Source: CAZPEV01 sp964585635
Lineage (GTDB): Bacteria; Zixibacteria; MSB-5A5; GN15; JAAZOE01
Length of the DNA stretch: 29,895 bases
Reading direction: 5' to 3'
Assembly (NCBI GenBank): GCA_964585635.1
Contig: CAZPEV010000019.1
Span: forward strand, 1-29,895
In this document: in pieces, positions 22,611 through 29,895 of the stretch
Position numbering within the stretch: position 1 is the first letter of the stretch
How the letters are laid out: each line of letters begins with the position of its first letter
Made by a program: the position numbers and the translations under genes
Notes under the pieces: generated by a model
Databases searched by the model: none
What the model saw: the letters and a program-made list of their open reading frames with translations, nothing else
Told to the model about the DNA's origin: nothing

Positions 22611-23135
22611 CTATGAGACCGGGCTTATCAGGCTCTTCGGCCTGGGATTTCCCGGCGCGTTGGCGCTTTCTTCTGAGACGTCGATACCGTGCTGGAGCAA
22701 CAGGTCCTCGAGCAACGCCACCCGTGCTTCCAGAGCCGGCAGGCGGCGGTCTTTAAGCGACTTCTGCCAGCCCCTCTCGACGGTCTCCTCCAACTCGGAC
22801 AGACGGAACGGCTTGATGATATAGTAGAAAGCGCCGTGCTGCAAAGCCCCAATGATCGAATCCATGGTGGGATACCCCGTCATCATGACCACGGCCGCCT
22901 CGGGGCAAGCTTGTTTTAGCCGATCGATGATATAGAGGCCGTCATGATCCGGCAGCTTCAGGTCGACCAACGCCACGCCGATCTGCTCCGAGGACAGAAT
23001 CCGGGCGGCCTCCCCGGCGCTCGACGCTGCCGTCACCTGATACCCCAATTGCAGAAAATAGTCCTGAAGCAGACTGCGGATAGCAATCTCGTCATCGACA
23101 ATCAGAATTCGGCAAGGCCCCCTTGTCGCCGGCAT
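22611..23135 (-). CDS. Response regulator with a receiver domain and a short coiled tail
   Basis: A 174-residue protein. The receiver domain (about 8-125) has the acidic pair in IVDDE, Asp58 in VALVDLKLP, the MMTGYPTM switch region and Lys in YIIKPF. The remaining 50 residues (LPALEARVALLEDLLLQHGI) look like a short helix with no DNA-binding or enzymatic domain. GGAG lies 6 nt before the ATG. It follows another receiver protein by 11 nt. Its output is unknown; it could relay phosphate or bind a partner through the helix. Confidence 0.9.
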   Translation of the reverse strand: MPATRGPCRILIVDDEIAIRSLLQDYFLQLGYQVTAASSAGEAARILSSEQIGVALVDLKLPDHDGLYIIDRLKQACPEAAVVMMTGYPTMDSIIGALQHGAFYYIIKPFRLSELEETVERGWQKSLKDRRLPALEARVALLEDLLLQHGIDVSEESANAPGNPRPKSLISPVS

Positions 23136-23146
23136 CTCTTACTCCA

Positions 23147-23542
23147 TCATCCCGTGCCGACCTCGGCCGCCTGGCGGCGATCCTCAACGGTCTTCTTGAT
23201 GGTTCTATATAGCTGATTGATGTTGAAAGGCTTGATGATATAATCATCCACTTTATGGCGGAGGGCGGCCACGGCGGTCTCCAACGAGGGATAACCGGTC
23301 ATGATCATGATCGGCAGGTCGCCGTACAGCGCCCTGATGCGGCTGGCGAGATCCAAACCGCTGACGTCCGGCATACGGATGTCGGTCAGGACGATGTCGA
23401 ACTTCTGATTCTTGAGATAATCGATCGCCTTCTGACCATCTTCCGCCACGACGATGTCCCAATCCTGCGTGATGAAAAAGTCATACAGCAGATCGCGGAT
23501 CAGCAGTTCGTCATCGACGACGAGGATGCGAAATCGGTCCAT
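23147..23542 (-). CDS. Single-domain response regulator (CheY-like)
   Basis: A stand-alone receiver of about 131 residues with FRILVVDDELLIRD at the start, the phospho-acceptor Asp54 in DIVLTDIRMPDVSG, MIMTGYPS and Lys in YIIKPFNI. There is no output domain. I chose ATG 23542 because AGGA lies 9 nt upstream; an in-frame ATG at 23548 is also possible. It lacks clear hallmarks of chemotaxis CheY. Its place between the STAS gene and another receiver suggests it works in the partner-switching/kinase circuit rather than at the motor, which is an inference. Confidence 0.9.
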   Translation of the reverse strand: MDRFRILVVDDELLIRDLLYDFFITQDWDIVVAEDGQKAIDYLKNQKFDIVLTDIRMPDVSGLDLASRIRALYGDLPIMIMTGYPSLETAVAALRHKVDDYIIKPFNINQLYRTIKKTVEDRRQAAEVGTG

Positions 23543-23593
23543 AGTCATTCATCCTGCCATGCTCATGATCGGTGACGCCACCGGAGTCGCCGC

Positions 23594-23947
23594 TCACAAG
23601 GCGACCGGCACGGCGCCGTAACTGATCATGGCCTCTTCAACCGTTGGAAAGATCTCAAACACATGGGACAACTGCGTGATGTCAAAAATCTCGTTGACGT
23701 ACGGCGCCAGGTCGGAAAGGGTCAAGCGCCCTCGGTGCAGCCGGATTTCCTTCAACAGTGACACCATTGCCCCCAACCCGGAGCTGTTGACAAAATCAAC
23801 CTCTCTCAGGGACAGGTGGATGAGGTTCTTGTGATCGTCGAGCAGAGATTTGACCCTCGCCTTCAAGCCGGCCGCGCTGGCCAAGTCGAGTTTCCCCCGC
23901 AACGACAAAACGTATACATTCCCATATGCTTCCAGGGTGATTTCCAT
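23594..23947 (-). CDS. STAS-domain anti-sigma factor antagonist (SpoIIAA/RsbV/HsbA type)
   Basis: A 117-residue STAS protein. In partner switching such proteins are phosphorylated by an anti-sigma-type kinase, dephosphorylated by a PP2C phosphatase, and bind a target only in the unphosphorylated state. The phospho-acceptor region reads EVDFVNSSGLGAMVSLL, and Ser56 (second Ser) matches the phosphorylated Ser of SpoIIAA. I chose ATG 23947 with GGAGG 5 nt upstream; a longer frame to 23989 runs into the upstream gene. It starts 16 nt after the PP2C/HATPase gene, whose product probably controls it. Confidence 0.94.
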   Translation of the reverse strand: MEITLEAYGNVYVLSLRGKLDLASAAGLKARVKSLLDDHKNLIHLSLREVDFVNSSGLGAMVSLLKEIRLHRGRLTLSDLAPYVNEIFDITQLSHVFEIFPTVEEAMISYGAVPVAL

Positions 23948-23963
23948 GCCGTCCTCCAAAAAT

Positions 23964-25697
23964 CTATCGACTATTCGAGACGTCAACATACTTGGTCACT
24001 TTCACTCCGGTACCACCTTGAGGCATGCGTCTGATCTCGACTTTGTCGGCCAGCCGCCGGATCAACCCGAGCCCCCGGTTGGATTCGGCCATGGGATCGA
24101 CCGACAGGCTATGCGCCTGCATATCCTCGATTTCCACGCCGGAACCCTCATCAATGATATCGGCGACGATCGCCGTTTGTTTTACATCTAATTGCAGGAT
24201 AACCCGTTTTGCGGCCTCTTGACGATGGGCATGGATAATGGCGTTGGTAACGGCTTCCGAAACCGCCAGCCGGAGTGGATTGGCCGCCTCGGCCGGGATG
24301 TCATGGCGCGCAAAGACCAGGTCGAGGTCGGCGTACATCGATTCCAGGATGTCCAGCCGGGAGGGATAGGCGTACCGATAGTGATGGCCGGAGGCGGATT
24401 CTTCCATATAGTCGATGATCAGGGTGGTATAATCATCGATCTCCTCTCGCCCGGAGCCTTGCCGGAAACGGTCGATCTCCTGAACCAGCCGTCGATTGAG
24501 CGCTTCCGGGTCTTGATTGACACCGTCACGGAAGCAGGCCGTCAGACGGGGCAGGCCGAACAGCCGACCCCCGATGTCCTGCGCTTCCGTTAATCCATCG
24601 GTATAACAGAAGATCCGGTCACCGGGATTGAGGGTCAGTTCCGACGAACGATAGGCTGCCCCGGGAAACTGCCCGATCAATGGCCCGCCGCCGGTAAGAG
24701 GAATGACGTCTCCGGCCCCGGCGCTGTAAAAGAGCGGCGAGGGATGGCCGCCGCTGCAATAAGTCAGACGGCCGGAGGCGATCTCCAGTCGACCCACAAA
24801 GAGGGTCAAAAACATCTCGCGACCCTTGATGATGTCCCGGCAGAGAAGGTCGTTGAGGCGCGACAAGACGGCCGAGGGATCCAGCGTCGAGCCGGCATGG
24901 ACCGAGGCATGGACGATGGAATAGACGGCGGTCATGATCAGCGCCGCCGGAGCTCCCTTGCTGGTTACATCTCCGACGAGAAAGTACAACCCGGCGTTGG
25001 CGACCGGTATCAAATCAAGGTAATCGCCGCCGACTTGCCGCGCGGGAACATAGCTCGACGCAATCTGTAGCCCGGGGATCACCGCTTTTTCCGGCAGGAA
25101 AGTCATCTGGACCTGGCGGGCCAGTTCCAGTTCCTGTTCGAGTTCTTTCTTGGCCAGCGACTCCTGAAGCAGCCGGGCGTTTTCGATGGCGACCGAGGTA
25201 AAGCGGCAAATCATTTCCAAACGATGGATATCCTGATCGGAGAAGTCGCGCCCTGCCTCCTTGTTCAATATTACCACCGCGCCCCAAGCCTGGTCTTTTC
25301 CCGGAATCGGACAGGCGATGAGATTTCGAATCGAACGATTGGCGGGAAAGCGATCTTCGCATCTATTCTCACACAGCGGCGCCCCGCTCCGAAGACAAAA
25401 GCGGGCGATATCCAGTCCGTCCTGAAAGATGAGATGGTCAAGGAAATCATTCTCGACCCCCCAGGCAACCTTGGTGGGCAGTTTATCGCCGTCGGCCATA
25501 AGAATCGCGCCGACCTCGCCGGCGACGTGGCGCATGCCGATTTCCATCGCCGCGGCCAGCACCGATTCGAGATCGAGGATGGAAGTGATAATGGCGGCGA
25601 TATTAGCCAAGTCGTCGGTTTCCTGGATGGTAGCATCAAGGGAGGTTTCGAGTTCGGCGATTCTTTCGCTGAGAGTATGTATATCTTCCCGGTACAT
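23964..25697 (-). CDS. GAF-PP2C-HATPase partner-switching protein (combined phosphatase and kinase, HsbR-like output)
   Basis: This 577-residue protein combines opposing activities. A coiled segment (about 1-30) and a GAF domain (about 35-185) form the sensor. A SpoIIE/RsbU-type PP2C phosphatase follows (about 200-425: QVGGDYLDLI, GDVTSKGAPAALIM, FCYTDGLTEAQ, DDYTTLIID). The last part (about 440-575) is an RsbW-like kinase ATPase (LAVSEAVTNAIIHAHRQEA, DEGSGVE, NRGLGLI). The neighbouring STAS protein is the likely substrate of both. HsbR of Pseudomonas has a similar PP2C-kinase order but with a receiver instead of GAF, and acts on flagellar regulation through HsbA. The ligand of this GAF domain is unknown. 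The ATG has a weak ribosome binding site. Confidence 0.92.
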   Translation of the reverse strand: MYREDIHTLSERIAELETSLDATIQETDDLANIAAIITSILDLESVLAAAMEIGMRHVAGEVGAILMADGDKLPTKVAWGVENDFLDHLIFQDGLDIARFCLRSGAPLCENRCEDRFPANRSIRNLIACPIPGKDQAWGAVVILNKEAGRDFSDQDIHRLEMICRFTSVAIENARLLQESLAKKELEQELELARQVQMTFLPEKAVIPGLQIASSYVPARQVGGDYLDLIPVANAGLYFLVGDVTSKGAPAALIMTAVYSIVHASVHAGSTLDPSAVLSRLNDLLCRDIIKGREMFLTLFVGRLEIASGRLTYCSGGHPSPLFYSAGAGDVIPLTGGGPLIGQFPGAAYRSSELTLNPGDRIFCYTDGLTEAQDIGGRLFGLPRLTACFRDGVNQDPEALNRRLVQEIDRFRQGSGREEIDDYTTLIIDYMEESASGHHYRYAYPSRLDILESMYADLDLVFARHDIPAEAANPLRLAVSEAVTNAIIHAHRQEAAKRVILQLDVKQTAIVADIIDEGSGVEIEDMQAHSLSVDPMAESNRGLGLIRRLADKVEIRRMPQGGTGVKVTKYVDVSNSR

Positions 25698-26188
25698 GCC
25701 AAATTTGCTCTCGGGTTCACCACTGTATATGATCTAGGTCGGATATCTATCGACATTGCTTAACGCTTCGCGGAACAAGGTCTTTCCGACGACAAAGGCC
25801 AAACGGCAAGGCCGTGAATCGCCTGTTAAGTGGGAGAAAAGTGTCTCAGGGGTTGACAGTGCAGCAAAATGCAAGGGTGGAAGAACCACTCTAAGTAATA
25901 ATAGATAAGACGCATTCTATCAAACAGATAGACGGAAATTCTTACAAACGGAGGAGGTCGTGTTTCATTAGTGATTCAACCGGGATCGAAACTGCAAGAA
26001 TTCTGGACGGTTTCAGTCATTTTCGATGGCCGGCGAATTGGCGCGGCAAAATCAAGAAATATCCCAACCCGCAAACTTCATTGAGTAGCAATAACTTACA
26101 AACGGGGACGATTTTGGTGGCCGATGGCCTTTTGGTATGGGATTTGCTTCAAAGAGGTCAGAAAACATATTTGACCGAGGAGTTGTGT
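25698..26188. other. 491-bp divergent intergenic region between the partner-switching operon and the PEP-CTERM gene
   Basis: No convincing gene. It contains the sigma-54 element for the PEP-CTERM gene at its right end. It also has an inverted repeat GTGG-AAGAA-CCAC (25877-25889), and the 11-bp direct repeat CTTACAAACGG at 25941-25951 and 26095-26105. A strong GGAGGAGG at 25950-25957 is followed by only a three-codon frame (GTG TTT CAT TAG). TTGACA occurs at 25853-25858 but has no matching -10 box at the normal distance. No promoter for the leftward operon was found. Confidence 0.5.
26133..26148 (+). promoter_or_regulatory. Predicted sigma-54 promoter of the PEP-CTERM gene
   Basis: The plus strand reads TGGTATGGGATTTGCT, with GG and GC exactly 10 nt apart and a good TTTGCT -12 half. 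The predicted start near 26159 gives a 30-nt leader carrying AGGAG 7 nt before the ATG at 26189. PEP-CTERM genes in other bacteria (the PrsK/PrsR system with RpoN) are known to use sigma-54, so the match fits known biology. Confidence 0.7.
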
Positions 26189-26860
26189 ATGAAGAAACAC
26201 TTGTTGATTCTGGCAGTCATAGCGATGCTGACAGCATTTGGCTCATCGGCCTTCGCTATTCCGGCCTTACAGACCTACATCAACGCCCCTGATGTTCACT
26301 GGAATGCCGGCACCGAGACGTGGATCACCGGGTCCGGCAGCTTTGAATTGTGGGTCATCACTGCGAATACCGGCTCAAAGCCGTTGTATGACGTTACCCT
26401 CGTGGCCGCCCTGGCTAGCGGTCAGGCCCCTATCGCCGGTGCCCTAACAATCGGCGGCGTCGATTATAACAGCTTCGATTATGGCACACCGCCGTCGTGG
26501 GGCAACAGCATGGGCGATTATCCTCCCCACGGCATTTATCCGACGAACTATGCGGAAGTGTCGGTGGCGTCGTTGGTCAACACCGCCCCGGAGACGGTGC
26601 ACAATATGCAGCCGGGAGAATACGGCGACACCGCCCTTGGTAAGATTTTCAAATTCCAGGTGACGACCACCTATGATTGGGTCCATTTCGACGCCTATGC
26701 ATTCTTGCGGCAGTCTGATGGACAGTTCACCAAGGTGCCGGGCTCGCATGATTCCGAAAAGGGCGGCAACGGGCATCCCCCGGTTCCGGAACCCGGTTCG
26801 TTGATGTTGCTTGGTCTCGGCCTCCTCGGTGGGGCTGTCGCCCGGCGCAAGATGAAATAA
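26189..26860 (+). CDS. PEP-CTERM sorting-domain exported protein
   Basis: A 223-residue exported protein with a Sec signal peptide (KKHLLILAVIAMLTAFGSSA, cut near FA-IP). A beta-rich body of unknown role follows (GSGSFELWVITANTG, then YDWVHFDAYAF). The C-terminal PEP-CTERM signal has VPEPGSLML, a hydrophobic stretch (LLGLGLLGG) and the basic end RRKMK. Such proteins are sorted by an exosortase, not present in this window, and are linked to exopolysaccharide or biofilm matrix. I chose ATG 26189 for its ribosome binding site and signal peptide; the frame upstream to 26081 is spurious. The gene stands alone, divergent from the regulatory operon. Confidence 0.92.
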   Translation: MKKHLLILAVIAMLTAFGSSAFAIPALQTYINAPDVHWNAGTETWITGSGSFELWVITANTGSKPLYDVTLVAALASGQAPIAGALTIGGVDYNSFDYGTPPSWGNSMGDYPPHGIYPTNYAEVSVASLVNTAPETVHNMQPGEYGDTALGKIFKFQVTTTYDWVHFDAYAFLRQSDGQFTKVPGSHDSEKGGNGHPPVPEPGSLMLLGLGLLGGAVARRKMK

Positions 26861-26894
26861 GCTGGTTCTCTCTTTGAGGAAATACTGCAGGTTG

Positions 26895-26924
26895 TGGCGG
26901 CGCCTTCGGCGCCGCCATTTTTTT
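26895..26924 (+). terminator. Rho-independent terminator after the PEP-CTERM gene
   Basis: A perfect 10-bp stem (TGGCGGCGCC, loop TTC, GGCGCCGCCA) is followed by seven T. It begins 34 nt after the stop at 26860 and faces the end of der at 27007. Confidence 0.92.
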
Positions 26925-27006
26925 GCCTGCGTCTGAGCAGATTGAGACAGGAAAAGGGGCGTCCTCGGCGGCCTCCTCCTTCGAAGGCGGTCTCTCCCCG
27001 CCCCGG

Positions 27007-28329
27007 TTACTGCTCTTCCCTGCCTCCCTTGAGCTTTATCGTAATCGGCACCCCCTCAAAACCAAACCGTTCCCGCATTCGATTGGTCAGGTAGCGAAGG
27101 TACGACTCCTGAATCAGCTTCGGATAGTTGCTGAAGATGACAAAGGTCGGCGGCGCCGTCTCTGGCTGGGTCATGTACAAAAGCTTGATCCATCTCCCCT
27201 TCACCGCCGCCGGGGTCTGATGGGCCACCGCCTCTTCCAGGAAATCATTCAACTCTGCCGTCGGGATCCGCTTGGTATATTCGGCATAGACGCGGTCGAC
27301 CAGGGTCAGGGTCTTGGTCAGACGCTGGCCGGTCAGGGCCGACACGAAGATCACCGGCAGATAATCATAGGTCGGAACCGTCTCCTTGATTTGCTTGGTA
27401 TAGATGTCGGCCGAGTGCCCGTCCTTTTCGAAAATATCCCATTTGTTTACCACCAGCACCATTCCCCGCCTGGCCTCGCCGACCTCATCGATAATTTTCA
27501 GTTCCTGGAAGTTGAGTCCTTCAGCGGCGTCGAGCAAAATCACCGCCACGTCGCATCGTTCGATGGCGCGGATGGTCCGCAGCGTCGTAAAGTACTCCAC
27601 GCTTTCTTTGACCTTGCTGCGCTTCCGCAGTCCCGCGGTATCGATCAACAGGTAATGTCGGCCGTCATATTCCAGGGCGGAGTCGATCGAATCGCGCGTC
27701 GTGCCGGGGATGGGCGAGACGATGTGGCGATCCTCCCCCAGCAGCCAGTTGACAAACGACGACTTGCCGACGTTCGGGCGGCCGACGACGGCGACTCGAA
27801 TCAGCCCCTCCGGCGGCGCCTCCGAGGAAACATCGGGAAGGTGCGCCACCATTTCGTCCATCAGGTCCCCGATGCTGCGGCCGCTGGTGGCCGAGACCGG
27901 GAAGATTTTTTCGAACCCAAGCTTGTAAAACTCCGACGCCTCCCGCTCGATCCGCTCGTTGTCGCTCTTGTTGACGGCCAAGACGATCGGCTTGTCGGTC
28001 CGAAGGAGCTGCCGGGCGATACGCGAGTCGATGTCGGTCACGCTCGTCTGGCAGTCGACGACAAACAGGATAACGTCGGCCTGATCAACCGCTATCTGGG
28101 CCTGCTCCAGAATCAATCGCTCCATCTCATCGCGCGAACCGGGCACCATCCCGCCGGTGTCGACCAGATAGAACTCCCGGCGATTCCATTGGCATTGCGA
28201 GAAGTTGCGGTCGCGGGTCACGCCGGGAGTGCTGTCGATCACCGCCAGCTTTCTCTTGATCATCCGGTTGAAAAGGGATGACTTCCCGACATTGGGACGA
28301 CCCACGATGGCAATTACCGGTAGCGGCAT
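27007..28329 (-). CDS. der: Ribosome-assembly GTPase Der (EngA)
   Basis: Der is an essential GTPase with two tandem G domains that helps 50S subunit maturation. The first domain has VGRPNVGKSSLFNRM, DTGG and NKSD. The second (from about residue 175) has VGRPNVGKSSFVNW, PGTTRDSID, DTAGLRKRSK and NKWD. A C-terminal KH-like domain (PPTFVIFSNYPKLIQESYLR, then FEGVPITIKLKG) follows. The 440 residues are normal. I chose ATG 28329 with GGGAG 5 nt upstream; it shares one base with the stop of the upstream radical-SAM gene. It is housekeeping and marks the edge of the flagellar region. Confidence 0.97.
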   Translation of the reverse strand: MPLPVIAIVGRPNVGKSSLFNRMIKRKLAVIDSTPGVTRDRNFSQCQWNRREFYLVDTGGMVPGSRDEMERLILEQAQIAVDQADVILFVVDCQTSVTDIDSRIARQLLRTDKPIVLAVNKSDNERIEREASEFYKLGFEKIFPVSATSGRSIGDLMDEMVAHLPDVSSEAPPEGLIRVAVVGRPNVGKSSFVNWLLGEDRHIVSPIPGTTRDSIDSALEYDGRHYLLIDTAGLRKRSKVKESVEYFTTLRTIRAIERCDVAVILLDAAEGLNFQELKIIDEVGEARRGMVLVVNKWDIFEKDGHSADIYTKQIKETVPTYDYLPVIFVSALTGQRLTKTLTLVDRVYAEYTKRIPTAELNDFLEEAVAHQTPAAVKGRWIKLLYMTQPETAPPTFVIFSNYPKLIQESYLRYLTNRMRERFGFEGVPITIKLKGGREEQ

Positions 28330-29618
28330 CAATTCTCCCGAAGCTTCAGCGCTTCTTTCACCAAGGCGGCGATATTATAGGTTCCGGTCAGCACCGGCCG
28401 TCCCGCCCGGGCGGTGAACTGGTCTAAGGTGACATCATCCAGAAAGAGGTCATCGCCATTCAGGCAGTTCGGCGGCAGGAGTATACTATCCGCATCGGAC
28501 GGCGTCAAGGCAGCCAGGATATCGGCCCCGGTCAACAGCCCGGTTACCGTCACCATCTTCCCCCAGAAACGGTTATCGACAACCACCAACTCCGCCCTCA
28601 GCCGCCTGATTTGATTGAGCGACGGCACAATCATCTCGGCCATAAACGACGACGCCGATCGGCCGGTAACTATCGCCAGCTTGGTGGCCCGTTTCGCCTG
28701 CTGGGGAAGATAGCGGCGCCGCCGGTTGAAATCGGTGATGAACTGGCGCGCCATCCCGACGCCGTTTTCGAATTGCGGCATATCGTCATAATAGGCCATC
28801 CCCGGAATCAGCCTGCCCGCCGACAGAAAGAACTCATCGGCGGGAAAGACAAAGCGGGTTCCGAGTCGCTTTTGAAAATCGCGCTGATATGCCTCGACCT
28901 GATCGATGACATCGCCTGATTCCGAAACAGTGAATGGCCTTAGTCCAGGCAAACGCCGACGGAAGCGGGTCAGCCCCACCGGCACGACTGCCAGCGACGC
29001 CACTCCCGGCGCCAAGGCCGCCAGGTTGTGGATGGTTCGGTCGAGATGGACACCATCATTGATTCCGGGGCAGATGACGGTCTGGGTGTGAAGGGTGATA
29101 CCATGATTGACCAGCCGTTTGATCTGCGGCAGGATCGGCGCCAGCCGTTCATTTTGGAAGATGCAGCGCCTGAGGCGGTCATCCGTGGCATGGACGGATA
29201 TATATAACGGCGACAACCGCTGGGTGATGATCCGCTTGAAATCAGCCTCGGTCAGATTGGAGAGAGAGACAAAATTGCCGTGGGTGAAGGAATAGCGATA
29301 GTCATCGTCTTTGACATATAGGCTGCGCCGCATCCCTTTCGGCTGTTGATGGATAAAGCAAAAGATGCAGTTGTTGTTGCAGACCAATATCTTCCCCGCT
29401 TCAAATTCCAGTCCCAAGTCGCCGCAGGAGATATCCTTCAGCGCGATGGTTCTGACTCCCGCCTGGTCGGCTATCTCCAGCCGCAGATCCCTTTCGCTGT
29501 TGTGGAACCGGAAATCGATCTCATCAGCGACCGGGTGGCCATTGACACGACGCAGTTCGGCGCCGGGTGAAACCTGCCCGTGGAGAGGCGACGTCTTATC
29601 AATACGCACGATCTTCAT
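28329..29618 (-). CDS. DUF512-family radical-SAM-like iron-sulfur protein with N-terminal PDZ-like domain
   Basis: A 429-residue protein. Residues about 1-60 look PDZ-like (SPLHGQVSPGAELRRVNGHP). The cysteine motif C80-x3-C84-x2-C87 (CNNNCIFCFIHQQPKGMRRS) is of the radical-SAM/4Fe-4S type. A TIM-barrel-like middle follows (LSPLYISVHATDDRLRR, then LHTQTVICPGINDG). The C-terminal half carries the DUF512 features (FVFPADEFFLSAG, LAIVTGRSAS, CLNGDDLFLDDVTLDQF). The family is often found next to der, as here, but its substrate is not known to me. No Shine-Dalgarno precedes the ATG, which lies 12 nt after the tRNA gene. Confidence 0.88.
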   Translation of the reverse strand: MKIVRIDKTSPLHGQVSPGAELRRVNGHPVADEIDFRFHNSERDLRLEIADQAGVRTIALKDISCGDLGLEFEAGKILVCNNNCIFCFIHQQPKGMRRSLYVKDDDYRYSFTHGNFVSLSNLTEADFKRIITQRLSPLYISVHATDDRLRRCIFQNERLAPILPQIKRLVNHGITLHTQTVICPGINDGVHLDRTIHNLAALAPGVASLAVVPVGLTRFRRRLPGLRPFTVSESGDVIDQVEAYQRDFQKRLGTRFVFPADEFFLSAGRLIPGMAYYDDMPQFENGVGMARQFITDFNRRRRYLPQQAKRATKLAIVTGRSASSFMAEMIVPSLNQIRRLRAELVVVDNRFWGKMVTVTGLLTGADILAALTPSDADSILLPPNCLNGDDLFLDDVTLDQFTARAGRPVLTGTYNIAALVKEALKLREN

Positions 29619-29630
29619 GGCACGAAAAAA

Positions 29631-29702
29631 AGCGGGCGATGGGAGTTGAACCCACGACGTTCAGCTTGGGAAGCTGACATTCTACCGCTGAATTACGCCC
29701 GC
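29631..29702 (-). tRNA. tRNA-Gly, anticodon CCC
   Basis: The minus strand folds into a full cloverleaf: acceptor GCGGGCG/CGCCCGC, D stem ATTC/GAAT, anticodon stem TCAGC/GCTGA with loop TTCCCAA (anticodon CCC, codon GGG), and T stem GTGGG/CCCAT with loop TTCAACT. The discriminator is T and CCA is not encoded. A run of T follows the 3' end directly. The closely related E. coli tRNA-Gly(CCC) has the same anticodon loop. Confidence 0.96.
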
Positions 29703-29735
29703 TTACCTGTTTTATCCCTATGTCTTATCGAATCA

Positions 29736-29764
29736 AATCTACGCTTTCCGGCCGCACCTGTCAA
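29736..29764 (-). promoter_or_regulatory. Sigma-70 promoter of the tRNA-Gly gene
   Basis: On the minus strand, a consensus -35 TTGACA (plus 29759-29764) and a -10 TAGATT (29736-29741) are separated by exactly 17 nt. The predicted start near 29729 lies about 27 nt before the tRNA 5' end at 29702. It may also drive the DUF512 and der genes downstream. Confidence 0.8.
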
Positions 29765-29828
29765 GCCACAAAACCACCCCGGGCCGACACGCAAGCCGTC
29801 CGCCGCCATTAAGATATCTTGTGGGGGC

Positions 29829-29840
29829 GCCCGGCCGGGC
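29829..29840. repeat. GC-only palindrome in the intergenic region at the right edge
   Basis: GCCCGGCCGGGC is a perfect 12-bp palindrome inside a longer G/C-rich stretch (29824-29848). It has no T run on either side, so it is not a classical terminator. The remainder of 29765-29895 shows no gene. Confidence 0.4.
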
Positions 29841-29895
29841 CGCCCGGGATGAATTGTGGGCCAACAGGGTGGTAATGGATTGAAGGGGGGGCGCC

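Noticed and set aside
26956..27004. Terminator for der formed by GGGGCG/CGCCCC arms followed by TTTT on the minus strand
   Set aside because: Arms are only 6 bp with a 37-nt loop that does not fold convincingly; not reported as a terminator.

Overview
This window is almost entirely a flagellar gene cluster read on the minus strand, from right to left. It comes from a GC-rich bacterium whose flagellar regulation looks sigma-54 dependent. The lineage is inferred, not proven. A secreted protein with a C-terminal PNPFNPST / type IX-like sorting domain (9726-10997) and a PEP-CTERM protein (26189-26860) together suggest the FCB superphylum, perhaps a candidate phylum such as Zixibacteria. No CRISPR array, insertion sequence or phage gene was seen.

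Layout from the right edge leftwards (direction of transcription): a sigma-70 promoter, tRNA-Gly(CCC), a DUF512 radical-SAM protein and the ribosome-assembly GTPase Der (27007-29702). Next comes a plus-strand PEP-CTERM gene with its own sigma-54 promoter. Then a signalling block (19812-25697): a GAF-PP2C-HATPase partner-switching protein, a STAS antagonist, two REC proteins, and a FlrB/FlrC-like kinase plus sigma-54 activator. motA and motB follow. The flgB-flgC-orf-fliE-fliF-fliG-fliH-fliI-fliJ operon (11074-17762) has a near-perfect sigma-54 promoter. It is followed by the plus-strand sorting-domain protein. Last is flgF-flgG-flgA-flgH-flgI-flgJ-flgN-flgK-csrA-orf-flgL (1-9188), also with a sigma-54-like promoter and running off the left edge.

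The genes form a coherent unit. The kinase/activator pair probably drives the sigma-54 promoters that make the basal body, export ATPase and rod/ring/hook-junction proteins. CsrA, encoded among the late structural genes, has a predicted self-binding hairpin over its own ribosome binding site. The PP2C/STAS module resembles the Hsb partner switch known to act on flagellar regulation in Pseudomonas. flgD, flgE, fliK, fliL-R, flhA/B, rpoN and flagellin are not in the window.

The most notable points are an in-frame TAG inside fliF, a nine-G run near the start of flgH with no lipobox cysteine in its product, a CsrA-type hairpin at csrA, sigma-54 promoters with leaders of only 12-14 nt, a sigma-54 promoter on the PEP-CTERM gene, an oversized FlgL carrying Flagellin_IN-type repeats, and an apparent signal-peptide frameshift in the sorting-domain protein.
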